Shown here: positions 42,938-55,541 of the stretch, piece after piece | Layout of the letters: each line of letters opens with the position of its first letter | How positions within the stretch are numbered: the stretch's first letter is position 1 | Source of the DNA: Nannobrachium achirus | Taxonomy: Eukaryota; Chordata; Actinopteri; Myctophiformes; Myctophidae | Reading direction: 5' to 3' | Length of the DNA stretch: 64,000 nt | Assembly: GCA_963921795.1 (NCBI GenBank) | Contig: OY997640.1 | Coordinates: 54,623,321-54,687,320, forward strand | Notes under the pieces: generated by a model | Databases searched by the model: none | The model's input: only the letters and a program-made list of their open reading frames with translations | Told to the model about the DNA's origin: nothing | Made by a program: the position numbers and the translations under genes

Positions 42938-43875
42938 CTGGTGAGTGCGGGTGATAGCCTGAGTCATCATAACATCCTGGCCTAGTTTCAAGAAAAAAAC
43001 AAACGTGATGCATCATTCTAGAAGCAAATAGGCCTATAGCTCTATAAGGCCACGTTAACATGGCAACGATCAGAATAGAAAACGGCAAAGTGCTCTCACT
43101 TTTTATTCTGCGTTTACACAGACGCAACAATGATTAAAAATGCTGTAATGTGCATGCTAGGTGTTACGCAGTTACCCATGTCTAGAACCACTCCGTTCAA
43201 TTTTTTTTCCTCTAATTCAAACGTGAAGTGGCCTGTTATAACGCCATGTGAGGATGATTTGAAGAAGGCGGTGGTTTGAGGTGGAGGTTCTTCCTTGCCC
43301 TGCTGGGAGTGTCTGTGTGTAAAGTGTCACACAGATTGGTCCTGTGGTGTCCCAGATTAGCTTGACACAGTCTCACACACAACAGAACAGACAGACAGAC
43401 AGAGGCAAAACATTATCTCTGTCCCCTGATAAACAGCATTGATGTGTATATTTTGGTACGACCTAATTGTTCAACATTGCTTTCAAGGAAATATTTTACT
43501 TGATACAGAACCAATGACAATAAAGGCTAGCATAGAGCATTCACTGTAAAATCTTAACCCTTCATCTCTAAAAAAAAATGCTCCTGTAATTATTTGGGTC
43601 CATTTTTACATGAATTAAAACTGAGGATTTTACTGTGTAATTAAGCTGTACTATGGGTGAAACATTTGACAGCTGGCCTGTTCATCTCTCACACAGGAAA
43701 TGAAAACTTCTTTTGTGCGTGTGTCTTTTGTTTACATTTACCAAGAGGAAATAGTTGTAATGTGACCATGTTAGAAGAGCAGTCATCTCTGAGGAATGCA
43801 GCAATGCGCTCGCATTCAGCCACACTGCTGTGCTAGTAGTTAATTATGTAATAGGGTGTGAGGATGTGAAAATGT

Positions 43876-43885
43876 TGAGAGAGGA

Positions 43886-43929
<44 letters not shown>
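43876..43929. repeat. (GA)n microsatellite
   Basis: AG run of about 50 bp. Confidence 0.95.
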
Positions 43930-43931
<2 letters not shown>

Positions 43932-44708
43932 ATAAAATAATGCTCCATCACTTATTAGTGCAAGACCTCGTTCATCCTGTTCATTCAGTGTACAAACTGT
44001 ACATATTGTAGATTAACCAAGCTTATGCATACTGTATGTGTTCAGACATGTACTCCAGTGTTATGTAATCAAAGGTTATGACACCCAATTTAGCTTTGTT
44101 TAGGTTTCCTCACTGTACATTTATTACATTTTATCCCCTCAAGTCTTATTTGCAAATCATGCTGGTCTGCTGTGCTGTGCATACTGAGTGGGCCTTTGAG
44201 TTTCTAACTGGGAGAGAGATGGGCAGATAAAAGACATGCTCTTGACTCTACTAGGCTTGATTAGGACTTTTCCTTGGCTGCTTTCCTAACATGACAATGG
44301 GGGATAATTTGTGTTCTGCTTTTCCACAGTTTGGAGATGACTGATCGATAGTGTACTGTGTTTAGTTGGCCTATTTCATCATGATCCTAATGGTGAGTTT
44401 GCTCTGCAGGCAGAAATTACATAATCTAGGCTCATTATTTTGGCTCAATGAGTGCTTCATCACTGCCTTAATTGCCTCTACAGACCAAGCTGTATTGTCC
44501 TGACCACGTCAGGAGATATCAGATGATGTCAGGTAACGTCTCATGTTTAAAAGTCCCTCACAGACTACAGCTGACAATGGTTGCATTGTTCTTCTGCGTC
44601 ATGAGCGGAAATAAATGTCCTACTATATGGGCAATTACATAAATGAATAACATTATATATAACATTATACACCTCACAAAAAGGCAACTTTGTAATTAAT
44701 GTAAGACT

Positions 44709-45144
44709 AAGGGCCGATGCATACTCCACATTTCTGTCTAAACTCCAATATGACGTCATTCAGAGGTTCGGGAGGGGTGGGTAAATGGTGCATTTATATA
44801 GCGCTTTTATCCAAAGCACTTTACAGAGATTGTGCATTACATTCACCCATTCACGCACACATTCATACACCGGTGGCGGAGGAAACCATGCAAGGCACCA
44901 ACCAGCTCACCGGTAGCAATGTGGGGTTCAGAGTCTTGCCCAAGGACCCTTCGACATTAACTCAGGGTTCAAACTGGGAACCCTTCGGGAACCCTTCGTG
45001 CTCTAATAACGGTTTCTCTACCCCTGAGCTATGCCGCCCGGGTACCGTCATTAATTCGGCTGTTCAGTGCTGCCGAGATTCTGTGAATCACCAAACCGAA
45101 CCGAAATAAATTTGGCTCTAAAAGTGGAGTATGCATCGGCCCTT
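44709..45144. mobile_element. TIR element carrying a nested SINE
   Basis: AAGGGCCGATGCATACTCCA at the left is mirrored by TGGAGTATGCATCGGCCCTT at the right, 23-bp inverted ends with one central change. No convincing target duplication is visible (flanks GACT and AACG). The interior between about 44784 and 45045 is a SINE, so the element is a small host into which the SINE jumped. Confidence 0.8.
44784..45045 (-). mobile_element. tRNA-headed fish SINE, minus strand
   Basis: Read from 45045 on the minus strand: CGGGCGGCATAGCTCAGGGG, then TAGAGA (A-box region), and GGTTCCCAGTTTGAACCC (B-box region). The phrase CTTGGGCAAGACTCTGAACC follows, and finally AAAGTGCTTTGGATAAAAGC, then GCTATATAAA. The last motif is a very common fish SINE/LINE tail. 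Confidence 0.8.
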
Positions 45145-48100
45145 AACGTAGTGGTGCACTGTGAGCTTTCATGACAGACTCCTTTCTGACTGCCAGTAGA
45201 CGGATATACCTTTCTGTTTTTGTTTCTTGGGTGTCACGTTCGACCCAGATCATATGGGCACAAAATTCAGCTGTCTGCCCACATCCATCAATTGTATTTA
45301 AAACATTTATTGGCCTTAGCTTTCACTCAGTTGAACTTCATCAGAACATTTAGCAGTCGGCCCATTTGAATGCCCTCAACCTTCTTTAAATTCTCTCAGA
45401 ATGGGATTGAACATTTTGTCAAGGGCACAGTCAGCAATGATCCCCCCAGCTATTAGAAACAACTCTTTTGTCTCTGTGAATGACCTTCCCCATCAGGCAG
45501 TCAGTCCCTCAACATATCTCTCCACATCCTGGGCCTCCTGTAGAGATGGCTGTTGATTGTGACACATCCTGCTGGGCAGAGTTTGAATAGTAACCAGGGA
45601 GGTGAAAGAATTAAAGACACAATGCCTAAAAGCCTTGATTCCGGTTATTCTTTCCTCCATTTTTTGTTATTCTTTCTTTCCTCCATTAAAATAATAACAA
45701 TCAATTATCGTTCAAGTGGAATTCCATCTGGTAACAGGGTAATATCCAGTGATGGGGATAACGGCTTTACAAGTAACATCGTTACTGTAACGGAATACTT
45801 TTTTGGAATACTTTAACACATTCGTTTTTTAAATTAAAGTACTCTTTCCAAAATTACGGTCTTACTTTGTTACATTTAAGAACTATATTTCGCATTTGCG
45901 CTGTTTTCTAAAAATGGCAAGCTTATCTCTGTCAACGGACACTTGTATGGATGTTACATGAAAATCGGTGACCGGGCCAGCAGTCTGTGGTGTTTGCGTA
46001 ATCATTGTAGTCAGTGGGTCACCACTTTTAGTGTGACTTGCGAGCCGTGGCTGACATACTGGTCTTATTCAATTGTTAAAAAAGTAACGTTACCCAACAA
46101 TATCACATAGGCCAATACATTTTTGGAGTAGCTGAGTTGGTTTTGGAGTAGGTAAGTTGGTGCTTGAAATGCTATGCATTTGGTTTAATTGTGTAAACAT
46201 ATGTTTTTACACGCCTTTGCCCATTTTCAAATTACAGTTATTCATGTGTACAGTAGTTCGTTGTTGAAAGAACTACAGTTGAAGGCTGTTTCGGGTGTCT
46301 GGGCAAAAGCTTGGTTGTGCCAGTTGGGTTGTTTACTGCAAAGGGCTATGGTTTCTCTAGATGTCTGGGTGTAGTGTAACAAGTCCATCTAGCTCAGCAA
46401 ATCTTGATACTCATGCAGAGTGTTGAACAAGTACAGGGAGAGGAGGGGGCTGTGATGTCATGGGCAAGAAGGGGCTTAGCCCCTTTTCCACTGTCATGGC
46501 CCAACACCACCCCACTCCCAGTGTTACCCCTAGGCAGAAGCTGAAGGAGTGGAGGAGAGGTGCGGCGAGCAGTGTAGCGTGCGTGTTCCACTATCAGGAC
46601 CTGAGCTAAGTGGTATCAAAGGGGTTTGAAATGGGCGCCTATTTTGGTACCGCTCCAGAGTAGGTCTGAGCTAGGCCAAACGGGGCCAAACATTTCATTT
46701 ATGACTGATCACTCAACACTCACTGACTTTTTTATTTAGACCAGGATATAGTTGTAATACTTGATATTATACTCACTGTTATAATATATTGTTGTGTATT
46801 ATAATCATCATAGTTGTAATACATTATAGTACTTTATAAAGTATTATAATCACAGTTATAAGGGTCCATTTGGTTCGACCTGCGATACAGACACACCAGA
46901 GCTGATGGAGGCATCTACCGTTCAATGTCTATGGTGTCAATGACTGGAGTCTGCTGCTACTCATACCTGTGGATTTGAGAGGGGGTACATTTGTGTAATG
47001 GAAACGGTAGATATTCTGATGTGGTGTGGTGTGCTAAAGCTGCAGTCGAAATCCGTCTCTTAAGGTGACCCAAGTCTCCTTCAATTCCCAAGAGAAACAT
47101 ACATAAGTCCTCTGGTATTCACTTTAGCAGGAATTTACTGTTTATTCTGGCTGAAATGCAAATACAAATTGTTGTTGTGATCATTAATCATTGTTAGTAG
47201 TCTTTGATTTACTGTAGGGATCAAATTTAAGGGTTATCAAGGTTGACAAAATCATTATTCTTGATTATTTAGGAACCATAACGATTGTCTTGCCTCCTAA
47301 TGACATTTTGAATATTGGACCTTTTGGACTGATTGAAAATGTTCTTGGTCAGAGTTGGTTGCTTTTATTAACTGTTGAATCTAAAATTGTGAATATGGAT
47401 TATACACACATTTCTGCTGTACTGCACTAACATGCTCAAGTCTAAATTCAAGTGGTTTATTTTTTAATCTTGTTGAATATACACTTTGGGGGGAGTGGGG
47501 TATTACTTGTGAACTAAACGTAACTACATGTCTAAAAGTATCAGATTAGTCTCAGATTACATTATATTGATATAACATATGTGCGGGAAACAATTACATT
47601 ATGCACAATTCCTACAATCCACCTGTTAAAATGTTTAGAATGTAGCTTTAAGGGGTTCGTAGAACGACACCATTCTGAACTAGTTAACAAACTGAAAATC
47701 ACCCTGCTGTAAAAGCTTTGTCATCCATGGACATAAACGTGGACCAAAATAGCTCTACAACCACAAATCACTGTTATTATCAGTGATATCAAGGTGAAAT
47801 AACCACAGTATACACACATTACCTTGACCATAATAACACACCTATCCTGAGCAATAATCAGACACCTCACCCTGCCTGGCCATAAACCCAGACCACTTCC
47901 AGTGCTCCTGATTACTATAACTCTGGCAGCCCTCCCACTATGATAAAGTCATAATGGAGCCTTCATAGAGAGAATGATTGTATCTGAGTAATGCCCCCCT
48001 TTTATTTGGAGCTCATCCAGCAGCTGTTTATGCCCGGCACATTATGTAACATAACATGGCACAGCCAGCTCCTTGTTCAACAACAATATCTGTCTGTGGC

Positions 48101-48235
48101 TGGGTGAAGACGGAGCCAGGACAGAGAATGTAAGCATGTCCAGTTCGTAGAGGTATGCACGGCAATGCATGAAACTATAGAGCTTCCATAAGCGGAAAGA
48201 TAAGCCTGGGCCAAAGCAGAGCGGTAATGTAGACC

Positions 48236-48623
48236 AGTGGTTCTCAACCTGTGGGTCAGGACTCCCAAGGGGGGGTCCCTAGGTGATTTAGGTGGGGGTC
48301 CCCAGATGACAGTGATGTGACAATTTAAGGACTTTTAAGATCTTTTTAATAATGAAAAAAGAGAAAGAAAGAAAAGAAAAAAAAGACCATTACTGCATCA
48401 GAAGTAAACACACCAAACTTTAGCCAAATTGTCAAATAATATAAGAAAGAGGCAATTTTGAAAATAGACCATAATATTATACTATTTTCACAATATTTAG
48501 CTGTGGAACTGAGCAATGTAATGCCCCTCAACTCCTACATTCCAAGTGCTTTTCAAGATTGGGGGTCCCCAGTTCAAATATGATTATTTTGGGGGGTCAC
48601 AGCCTGAAAAGGTCGAAAAGCAC
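48236..48623. mobile_element. hAT-like MITE
   Basis: It starts CAGTGGTTCTCAACCTGTGG. The far end reads GGTCACAGCCTGAAAAGGTC, then GAAAAGCACT, an imperfect inverse. Both ends carry GGGGGTCCCC. No clean duplication was seen. Confidence 0.6.
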
Positions 48624-49176
48624 TTATTTAGACTGTTGGCTGTTGCTGAAAGTATGTTTTAAAACACAGGTAAAGGGGCTTGGAGCTGCCTGGATGGCCT
48701 AGTCCTAGTGGTTAGAGAGAGTGCTGTCACAGGGATGACGGCACTCTCATGGATGTAACCATGAGATTGCAAGACAAGCAAGGTGTCCATCAACATGTGT
48801 TGTCCATGAGTGTACTTTACCTGCTCCTCAGTAAGTCACTGTGGAGAAGAGTTTCAGCTAAATGATTAAACATGCAAAGAGTGGGGGTCACAGCCTGAAA
48901 AGGTCGAAAAGCACTTATTTAGACTGTTGGCTGTTGCTGAAAGTATGTTTTAAAACACAGGTAAAGGGGCTTGGAGCTGCCTGGATGGCCTAGTCCTAGT
49001 GGTTAGAGAGAGTGCTGTCACAGGGATGACGGCACTCTCATGGATGTAACCATGAGATTGCAAGACAAGCAAGGTGTCCATCAACATGTGTTGTCCATGA
49101 GTGTACTTTACCTGCTCCTCAGTAAGTCACTGTGGAGAAGAGTTTCAGCTAAATGATTAAACATGCAAAGAGTGGA
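48595..49176. repeat. 291-bp tandem duplication, apparently identical copies
   Basis: Copy 1 is 48595-48885 and copy 2 is 48886-49176, with no difference found by eye. Each contains the last part of the MITE at 48236-48623 and GGATGGCCTAGTCCTAGTGG, then TTAGAG, which resembles a SINE A-box region. Confidence 0.93.
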
Positions 49177-50204
49177 ACCAAACTCAAACGATTTAAAATG
49201 TAGGCAAGTAGCAGGCACTTTTATCAAGAGCGACTGTGCAAGATCTGAGTAAATGGCACGAACCCTAGTCAGCAAATAACAGGGTACATGGTCAAGTAAA
49301 GAGAGTACAAAGAAAACAATAACGTGCCACAAAATAGTAACTAGGATAGGGTGACCAGATGTCCAGGTTTGGCCGCAATTGTCCCGGTTTCAAGCTGCGT
49401 GTCCTGAGTCCCAACAAATACTGTATCTCTAAAACACTAATATGACCCAGTTTTCAACATAATTTATACTGCTTGCTTGTCACAAATTCTATCTACATAA
49501 CATGCATATCATGTGTGAACACGTAACCAACACCTGCATAGTATAATTGCCATCTTTAAGAAGGCAACAAGAATTGATACAAGGAAAGGAGATAGGGGGT
49601 GAGATAGAGTGAGAGTCTGAATATGTTAGTTTACAGTAGAGTTTTTCTGATACTGATACCAGTATCGGAAATGCCTTGGAAACGGCCTAAAACGCTGGAT
49701 CAGGTGTCAGCGATACACAAGTGATCCGATATCATGGCATTTATCACATGATGATAGCTCATTTACACTTCAGGCAAACAACACGTGCTAGCAGAGAGTG
49801 TAACATTAGTCAGAGCTAGCAAAATGTGTTGTCAAAATGGCATTCATTCTCTTTATGTATTGTGTTCATGTTTTACAAAGGGTTTAACCTGAGCCAGGCC
49901 ATATGGTCATACAACTAGGGATGTTCATGGTTAACCGTTTAACTGTGAACAGCTATGAAATGTTAAACCGGGCGATACTAATGGTTAATAATTTATTTCT
50001 ATTTTTGATTCATTCATTCATGTTTTGGTGCAACGGTAGTTGCCTAGAGGCAGCCACCACATTACAACAGCTTCATGATTGCTGCATGTGGTGCTGCCTT
50101 ACAGGAAGCGCACAACTTTAGTTTATCAGAATAATTCAGACTAGATATAACAGCAATTATATAACATCCATACAAGGGTCGGTATAATACAGCTGTTGAA
50201 ATAT

Positions 50205-50206
<2 letters not shown>

Positions 50207-50267
<61 letters not shown>

Positions 50268-50278
50268 CGCACACACAC
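50207..50278. repeat. (CA)n microsatellite
   Basis: About 55 bp of pure CA, then an AAACACGC interruption and a short CA run. Confidence 0.95.
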
Positions 50279-50583
50279 TTATTTATTTTTAAACTCGGCT
50301 ATCAGAGTTTACGGACTGCAGTGGCTGGGGGAGTGAGTCTGCACTGCAGTATGTTTGGGAGGGGGGCACAACTTGGGAGCCAGGAGGAAGATAAGAGTCA
50401 TGGGGCTGTAGCTTAGCGGGTAAAGGGGGCTGTCTGGTATCCCGAATTAGAGTTTGGAAAGCTGCACGTCGGAAAGTCGGAACTCTACGACGAAAAGTTT
50501 GGTGGTCGGAGACAGTATGGAGAGGCCTTTAAGTTAAAAGGCATAAGAGCTGGTACTTAAAACAATCAAAATACAGCCCTTAA

Positions 50584-51037
50584 TAGGGCTGCGCAATAAA
50601 TCTTTTTTAAACCGAAATCGCGATTTGGAACCACGCAATTAGCAAATCGCAAAGGTGAATAATAATCGCAAAAGTGATTTCTGTCTGACGGTGGCTCCCC
50701 TCCTCCGTCCCCTACACACATGTGAAACCTATGGTGTGTCTTGTCTTAGGGTGCATTTTTTTTGCCTTGATGAAAGCAGGGCAGTGACATACGCGGTACT
50801 TTCTTCCTTGACAATAATGAGAGGCGGACAAGACCATTACTGAGATCTTTCTGAATATAAAAATGTTTTATCTATCTATAAATGCGAGAAATCTCTGTGA
50901 GCGTGCGTGCGTGCGTGCGCCGTGCGTGGATGTAATCCGCGTATCTCGAGATATATAAATATTGTGAATAAAATCGCAATCGCAATATTAGTCAGAAAAA
51001 TCGCAATTCGATATTTTCCCAAAATCGTGCAGCCCTA
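50584..51037. mobile_element. hAT-type MITE, 454 bp, perfect 8-bp TSD
   Basis: The ends are TAGGGCTGCGCAATAAATC and AATCGTGCAGCCCTA. The direct duplication GCCCTTAA is at 50576-50583 and 51038-51045. Both ends contain runs of AATCGC. It holds a TGCGTGCGTGCGTGCG tract in the middle. Confidence 0.93.
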
Positions 51038-51044
51038 GCCCTTA

Positions 51045-51420
51045 ACCCCTAACTGCTCCCCACGAGTGCCCGTCGTAACCATCTGAGCAGCTATCAGCTG
51101 GGTTGAGCTGAACAGAATTCTGCCCCGAGGGACTATTATGGGGAAAAGTGTTGGCCAGGGTGTTGTAGGGAAGGAAAGGACAGGACAGATGTCTTGTTGT
51201 GTTAGCTGAGCTAAATGTGTGGGAAAGGGCGTAGGGGTGGATAATGTCCTGGAGGTAGGGATGCATTGCCCTTGATTACGTTGTAGGTCATCACCAGTGT
51301 TTTGAATTGGATGTGGGTAGCAACCGGAAGCCAGGGAAGGGAATGCAGAATGGCAGAGACAATAGCTGTGATGTCTAATACTATATTTATATTTACTGTA
51401 TATAATGTTACTGTAGACAA
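51045..51420 (-). pseudogene. L2-type LINE reverse-transcriptase C-terminal remnant
   Basis: Minus-strand translation gives ILHSLPWLPVATHIQFKTLV, then MTYNVIKG, the HWLPV-RI-FK-LvltYk motif of L2/CR1 reverse transcriptase. The following sequence shifts frame and continues YLQDIIHPYALSHTFSSANT. Both parts are short and contain frameshifts, so the element is inactive. Confidence 0.75.
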
Positions 51421-52199
51421 GGTGGTTTCACCTAATCTTTACTTGATTCTTTTTTTTCCACAGTTCACTTAAATTCTTGCACCACTGACTTTTCAAGCAA
51501 ATGATACTAAAGAGTGGTCAGATAATATTGACCTGTGATCCTTCGTAATTGGATATAATGGCAGTATCAGAATATAGGGATAGATAGTATTTCTTTATTT
51601 TATTGAGACTGCAATGCTAATGAATAGAGGCAGGCTTGGGTTTAGTGCAAAGGAAGGAACTACGTGTGTATTATGGGGATTGTTTTTCTTTCTTTCTTTT
51701 TTTTCAAATCACAATATATCTTGAATATTTTGGTTTAGAAAAAAGGTGTATGTGACCATTCAAAGAGTTGTTACCACTGCTGATGTAGCCTGATCTGATT
51801 TGTATTGGCAAGGACAAAATAAAGTGGTTATTATTATTTTGTAACTTACACTAGGTTGTTTGTGGACAAGTGTTGCCAAATATAAAGTGGCCTTAAATCT
51901 TTGAGCTCTATATGGACTGTACATTAGAATTTACAGAACGGAATGTCAGTACATAGGCTTCACGTTTCGTGTGTGTGTGTGACGTGGCTTCTAAGTGTCA
52001 GAGAACCATTTAGTACACGCTCAGAAGGGTTGCCGTTGTAAGAGAGAGAGACTGACACAGTCCGAGAGAGAGAGGGGGAGGGAGGGAGAGAGACGCAGAC
52101 AGACGGAAGGAGAGAAAGTGTGAGACGGTAATCCCGGGTTGTTGTGGCTGTGCGATAGTAGTCACTGTGAGAGAACATTTTTAAATTTCAGAACATAGA

Positions 52200-52453
52200 A
52201 GAGAAATAGAGCAAACTCGAAAAAGAAAGAGCGTCAAAGAGAGCCGAGAGAGGGGGAGAGAGGCAGTGTGACCTTGGTACAAAGCTTTTGTGAGTGGTCA
52301 GAGCAGGGTAGCTTCTAGAGCAGTCAACAACAGCTCAACTGACTGACACAGCACCTGTAGACTGCATGGGCTCTGGAGGATCAACCATGCTGTTATTGAC
52401 ATCAAGGCCTTAATTAGACCGTGGTTTCTGAACAGCATGAAGGCACCACTAGG
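52200..52453 (+). other. rnf24: Candidate alternative 5' exon of rnf24
   Basis: The segment ends CACCACTAGG followed by GTAAGTG, a strong donor (last exon base 52453). An ATG at 52437 reads MKAPL plus two bases. Joined to the exon at 53859 it continues GIS and then the normal start methionine in the same frame. The next in-frame stop upstream is near 52350. The preceding purine-rich region (52040-52100, GAGAGAG/GGGAGG) could be a promoter. The 5' limit is nominal, and usage of this exon is an inference from splice site and frame only. Confidence 0.45.
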
Positions 52454-53858
52454 GTAAGTGGGGTGTGTGCACCGGTGTCTGTGAGCAGTGCATGTGCTAA
52501 CGGTTGTTATGTTTATGCTCACACAGCAGAGTGTGTGTTTGTGTGTGTGTGAGTGCGTGCGTGCGTTTGTGCGCACCCATGTGCTTGTATTATATGTGTA
52601 TATATGAGAGGTAGTGACAGTCTTGCTATTGAGTTTTGCTGTATAACCAGGTCCAGAAGGCAGGGCTTTGCGTGGTGCCCAATGGCCTGGCTGAATGGAG
52701 GGGGTGTGACACTCTTGGCACTAGGTATGAATGAGTGGACTTGTATTTGGGGGGGGGGGGACTCCAGGGCTCCAGCCGGGCTCCCAAACAACGGCACAGC
52801 AGTAGTCATTCTTGTCCCCTCCTCCTTTTCTGGAGAGACCCAGGCATGTCTAGTCATGTCCTTCTATCTAGTCTATGGGTACTGGGAAAACTTGACCAAG
52901 ACAGGAGTTTTTAAAAGGACTATTGGATGGTAAAGTGTGGAATCACTAGTCAGAGACCGTAGAGAGGTGATGTGATACAAGTTGTGAGCTGGATCTATGA
53001 GCCTTTGATGCCGCCAAGTGATACCTTTGTGATTGCTGTGCTAACTGTCCAAGACGTCTCAGGAGACAGGAGGTCTTGCATTTTTTGTGAACATATCTCT
53101 CGCAAGACTATTCTGTTCTATTTTGGTCCTTGGTAGTGCTTGGCTGCAGGCTTTTTCTCCCTGGCTGTAGGAAGTCCCTCTAGAAGGTGAGTTGAGAGGT
53201 AGGGGGACAAGTTATCTGCTGCTGTAGTTTATATGTAAACAATATCCATGGCCTGTTTCAGAACAAAGAACTCAGTGTTTTCTGAATCCCATCAGATGGG
53301 AAGTTCAACAATCTGTTACCTGTAGAGGAGCCAAGGCAGGATTTCATCATTCATGCATGAAGACCAGTGGTCTGGTTCAGGGAACAAACATTTCAGATGG
53401 ATGGCTATTTTAACGTGAGATTTGTTGAGCAAGCAAACGCCTAAGAATTCAGTATTTGATTGTTGTATGTCAATCAAACTTTTCTCTTGAACAATTCCTG
53501 AGCTGACGGCATAAAAGGAAGATAACCTGAACAATGAATGTAAACGATATCCCCTTTGGAATTCATATAATGCCTTCAGTTCAATCTTAAATGACTTAGA
53601 ATGTGGAAGTTTTGGAAGTGTTCTTTGTATATAATTTGTTCTATCTATTTATGCAATGCCTAAACTACCTTGTAATGTTGATATGGATAGTATTGTGTAT
53701 CTACTGTTAATGTATCTGGGGGATTTCTTTTGAAAAGGAGATTTTAAAATCTGAATGAGTCTTTACGATGACACACAAGATTAAATAAAACATTTTTTTC
53801 TTTTGTTTGTTGAAATGGCCCCTAATTTATAATCTTTCTCTTTCTCTCTGTCCGGCAG
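52454..53858 (+). other. Intron before first rnf24 coding exon
   Basis: It contains a short GTGCGTGCGTGCG tract (52550-52566), a poly-G run (52750-52761) and otherwise unremarkable sequence. It ends with a long pyrimidine tract and CAG at 53856-53858. No gene is present within. Confidence 0.5.
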
Positions 53859-54008
53859 AATATCCATGAGCTCCGACTTCCAGCACTACAGCTTCAGAAT
53901 GCCTAACATAGGGTTCCAGAACCTGCCCCTTAACATCTACATTGTGGTGTTTGGGACCGCCATCTTTGTCTTTATCCTCAGCCTCCTCTTCTGCTGCTAT
54001 TTGATAAG
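53859..54008 (+). CDS. rnf24: RNF24, first coding exon (N-terminus and membrane segment)
   Basis: RNF24 is a small RING-H2 membrane protein of the Golgi/endomembrane system. In mammals it is reported to bind the ankyrin region of TRPC channels and affect their trafficking. The exon has a pyrimidine-rich acceptor (AG 53857-53858), seven untranslated bases and an ATG at 53866. It encodes [20 protein letters not shown], then a hydrophobic stretch of about 25 residues (roughly residues 22-47, [19 protein letters not shown] and CCYLI), the single membrane span. After 47 codons two bases (AG) remain before the donor GTAAAG at 54009, so the arginine codon is split across the intron. The sequence agrees almost residue for residue with the known vertebrate N-terminus. 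The start is preceded by an in-frame open AATATCC, which allows an N-terminal extension from 52437. The RING domain is not in this exon. Confidence 0.96.
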
Positions 54009-55121
54009 GTAAAGACCCAGACACACCTCCCCTGTTTAGAAGGATGTTGACCACCTGTATGTTGAGCTGCTGAGTGTTTTCCAACCATAAGTGCCATACA
54101 GGGGTTTCATTAGTAACTTAAATATTCATTAAAAAACGGTGCAATGGCCATGTTATTCTTATTAATAATGGGGATAATGCGTGTTTGTTAAAAGATTATA
54201 ATGGATAATGTGGTGATGGAAATGCCAACCAACTAGAAGTTATATTAGACACCACATCCATTAAGACAGTTTTCAAATGTTCTGCACTTGTATAAGCTCA
54301 ATATGGTTTCATACCTCTCCTGCACATTTTGAATACTTTTGTAATTTATTTTTGTCTGTAGGCCTACATTTCATTGTGTGCAAATAATAAACATAATCAT
54401 TCGCAAACTTCCATCTCGTTAACTTTTTAAACTTGATGAAATAGATTAATGTGCGGAAGTGTCAGGTTGTATAAAAACATGTTCAACTTGTCCTTGGATC
54501 TGTGTGCCTGAAGAAAGCCCAAGGGCCTTGCTCTACAGTTACCAATTAGTCTACTAATTTGACTTCATGGGCACCTTGCATTCAACTGGAGCTGTTTACT
54601 ATCTTAATAATAATGGGTATATTGCAGGATGAATCCTACATATTTTGGTGACCCCAATAGTTGTCCTATATTGACACATTTTGGCAGCATGGGCTTTTTG
54701 TATGATGGCAATAGCACCTGAAGTGAAACTAATTCTAATTCTTAAAATACATGCAGGACAATAATGTATTACTTACAATATTTTTGACAAACTGTATGGC
54801 ACTTTATAATGTTGATCCATAGCTGGTTGCTTTTTCCTTTTTGGGAGTCTGCTTTTTTTTTTTACTCCTGAGTCCTGATGGTTCTTCCACAAAAGGGTGA
54901 AAAGGTTTAACAGCACAGTTTGGAGAAGGTACTCTACTACAATCTCTGACCTGAACTGAAAATACAATCCCTCCATTATTATTTTGTTGTTATTGATTGG
55001 GAAGTCTCAAAGCCTAAATTTGTCTCATTGCTTTTTAACTGTACATGTAAATGTCCATTTCCTAACTCAAAATTGCTTTTATTAATATGCACAGTTTAAT
55101 TCAATTATGGTGCCTAAAAAC

Positions 55122-55541
55122 TAGGGATGTGCGCCGTTAGTCGACTACTCTATTTAAACAGTGCTGCCCTTACTAATTGTTACTAATAGCAATTTAATCA
55201 TGGCGTTTTCAGCATTGTAATGCAGTGGCTGCATCATGAAAAATTACCTTCCCCTATGTAAACACAACAAGCATGTGCAATGGCATCCTAGCTTGAGTTA
55301 GCCATGGTTTTCCCTGTTTGGATTTCACATGAGCAAGACATTGTTTTCCTAATTTATTTCTGAAATAAACCATTATACTGAATTAACAGATTTCAGTTTT
55401 TATATGTTCTTTGGCTTTGTAGATCAAAATATGCTCAGTTTTGTCAGTTCTCTGAGTGATGCCTTGATTTTGGACTAGTCGTTTTGTAAAAAAAAAACAT
55501 TGTTTAAACATAAGTGAAATTAGTCGCTGCGCACATCCCTA
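55122..55541. mobile_element. hAT-type MITE, 420 bp
   Basis: The ends TAGGGATGTGCGCCGTTAG and TAGTCGCTGCGCACATCCCTA are inverted. The flanks CTAAAAAC and TTAAAACA agree at five of eight positions, a decayed duplication. A related TAGGGATGTTCATGGTTAA start lies at 49917 without a visible partner. Confidence 0.8.

Larger units (their letters stand above)
33357..52019 (+). other. Putative rnf24 intron 1 (repeat-bearing)
   Basis: No convincing coding exon was seen. The interval holds the MITEs, SSRs, LINE and SINE remnants listed separately. Long stretches without any recognised feature are 35600-37850, 38540-41580, 42940-43870, 43930-44700, 45150-48230 and 51430-52000. A CAGTGATGGGGATAACG hAT-like end lies near 45749, and a single GATCTACAAGCTCACAACG arm is at 37436-37454. 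Confidence 0.4.

Noticed and set aside
50400..50470. GGGGCTGTAGCTTAGCGGGT as a tRNA gene
   Set aside because: It resembles an A box, but no complete cloverleaf or B box could be drawn. At most it is a SINE fragment.
51452..51464. Strong acceptor-like TTTTTTTTCCACAG upstream of the candidate alternative exon
   Set aside because: Using it would give an exon of nearly 1 kb without supporting evidence. A first exon with its own transcription start is simpler.
53827..54084. Minus-strand 85-residue frame over the first rnf24 coding exon
   Set aside because: It is the antisense shadow of the conserved RNF24 exon.
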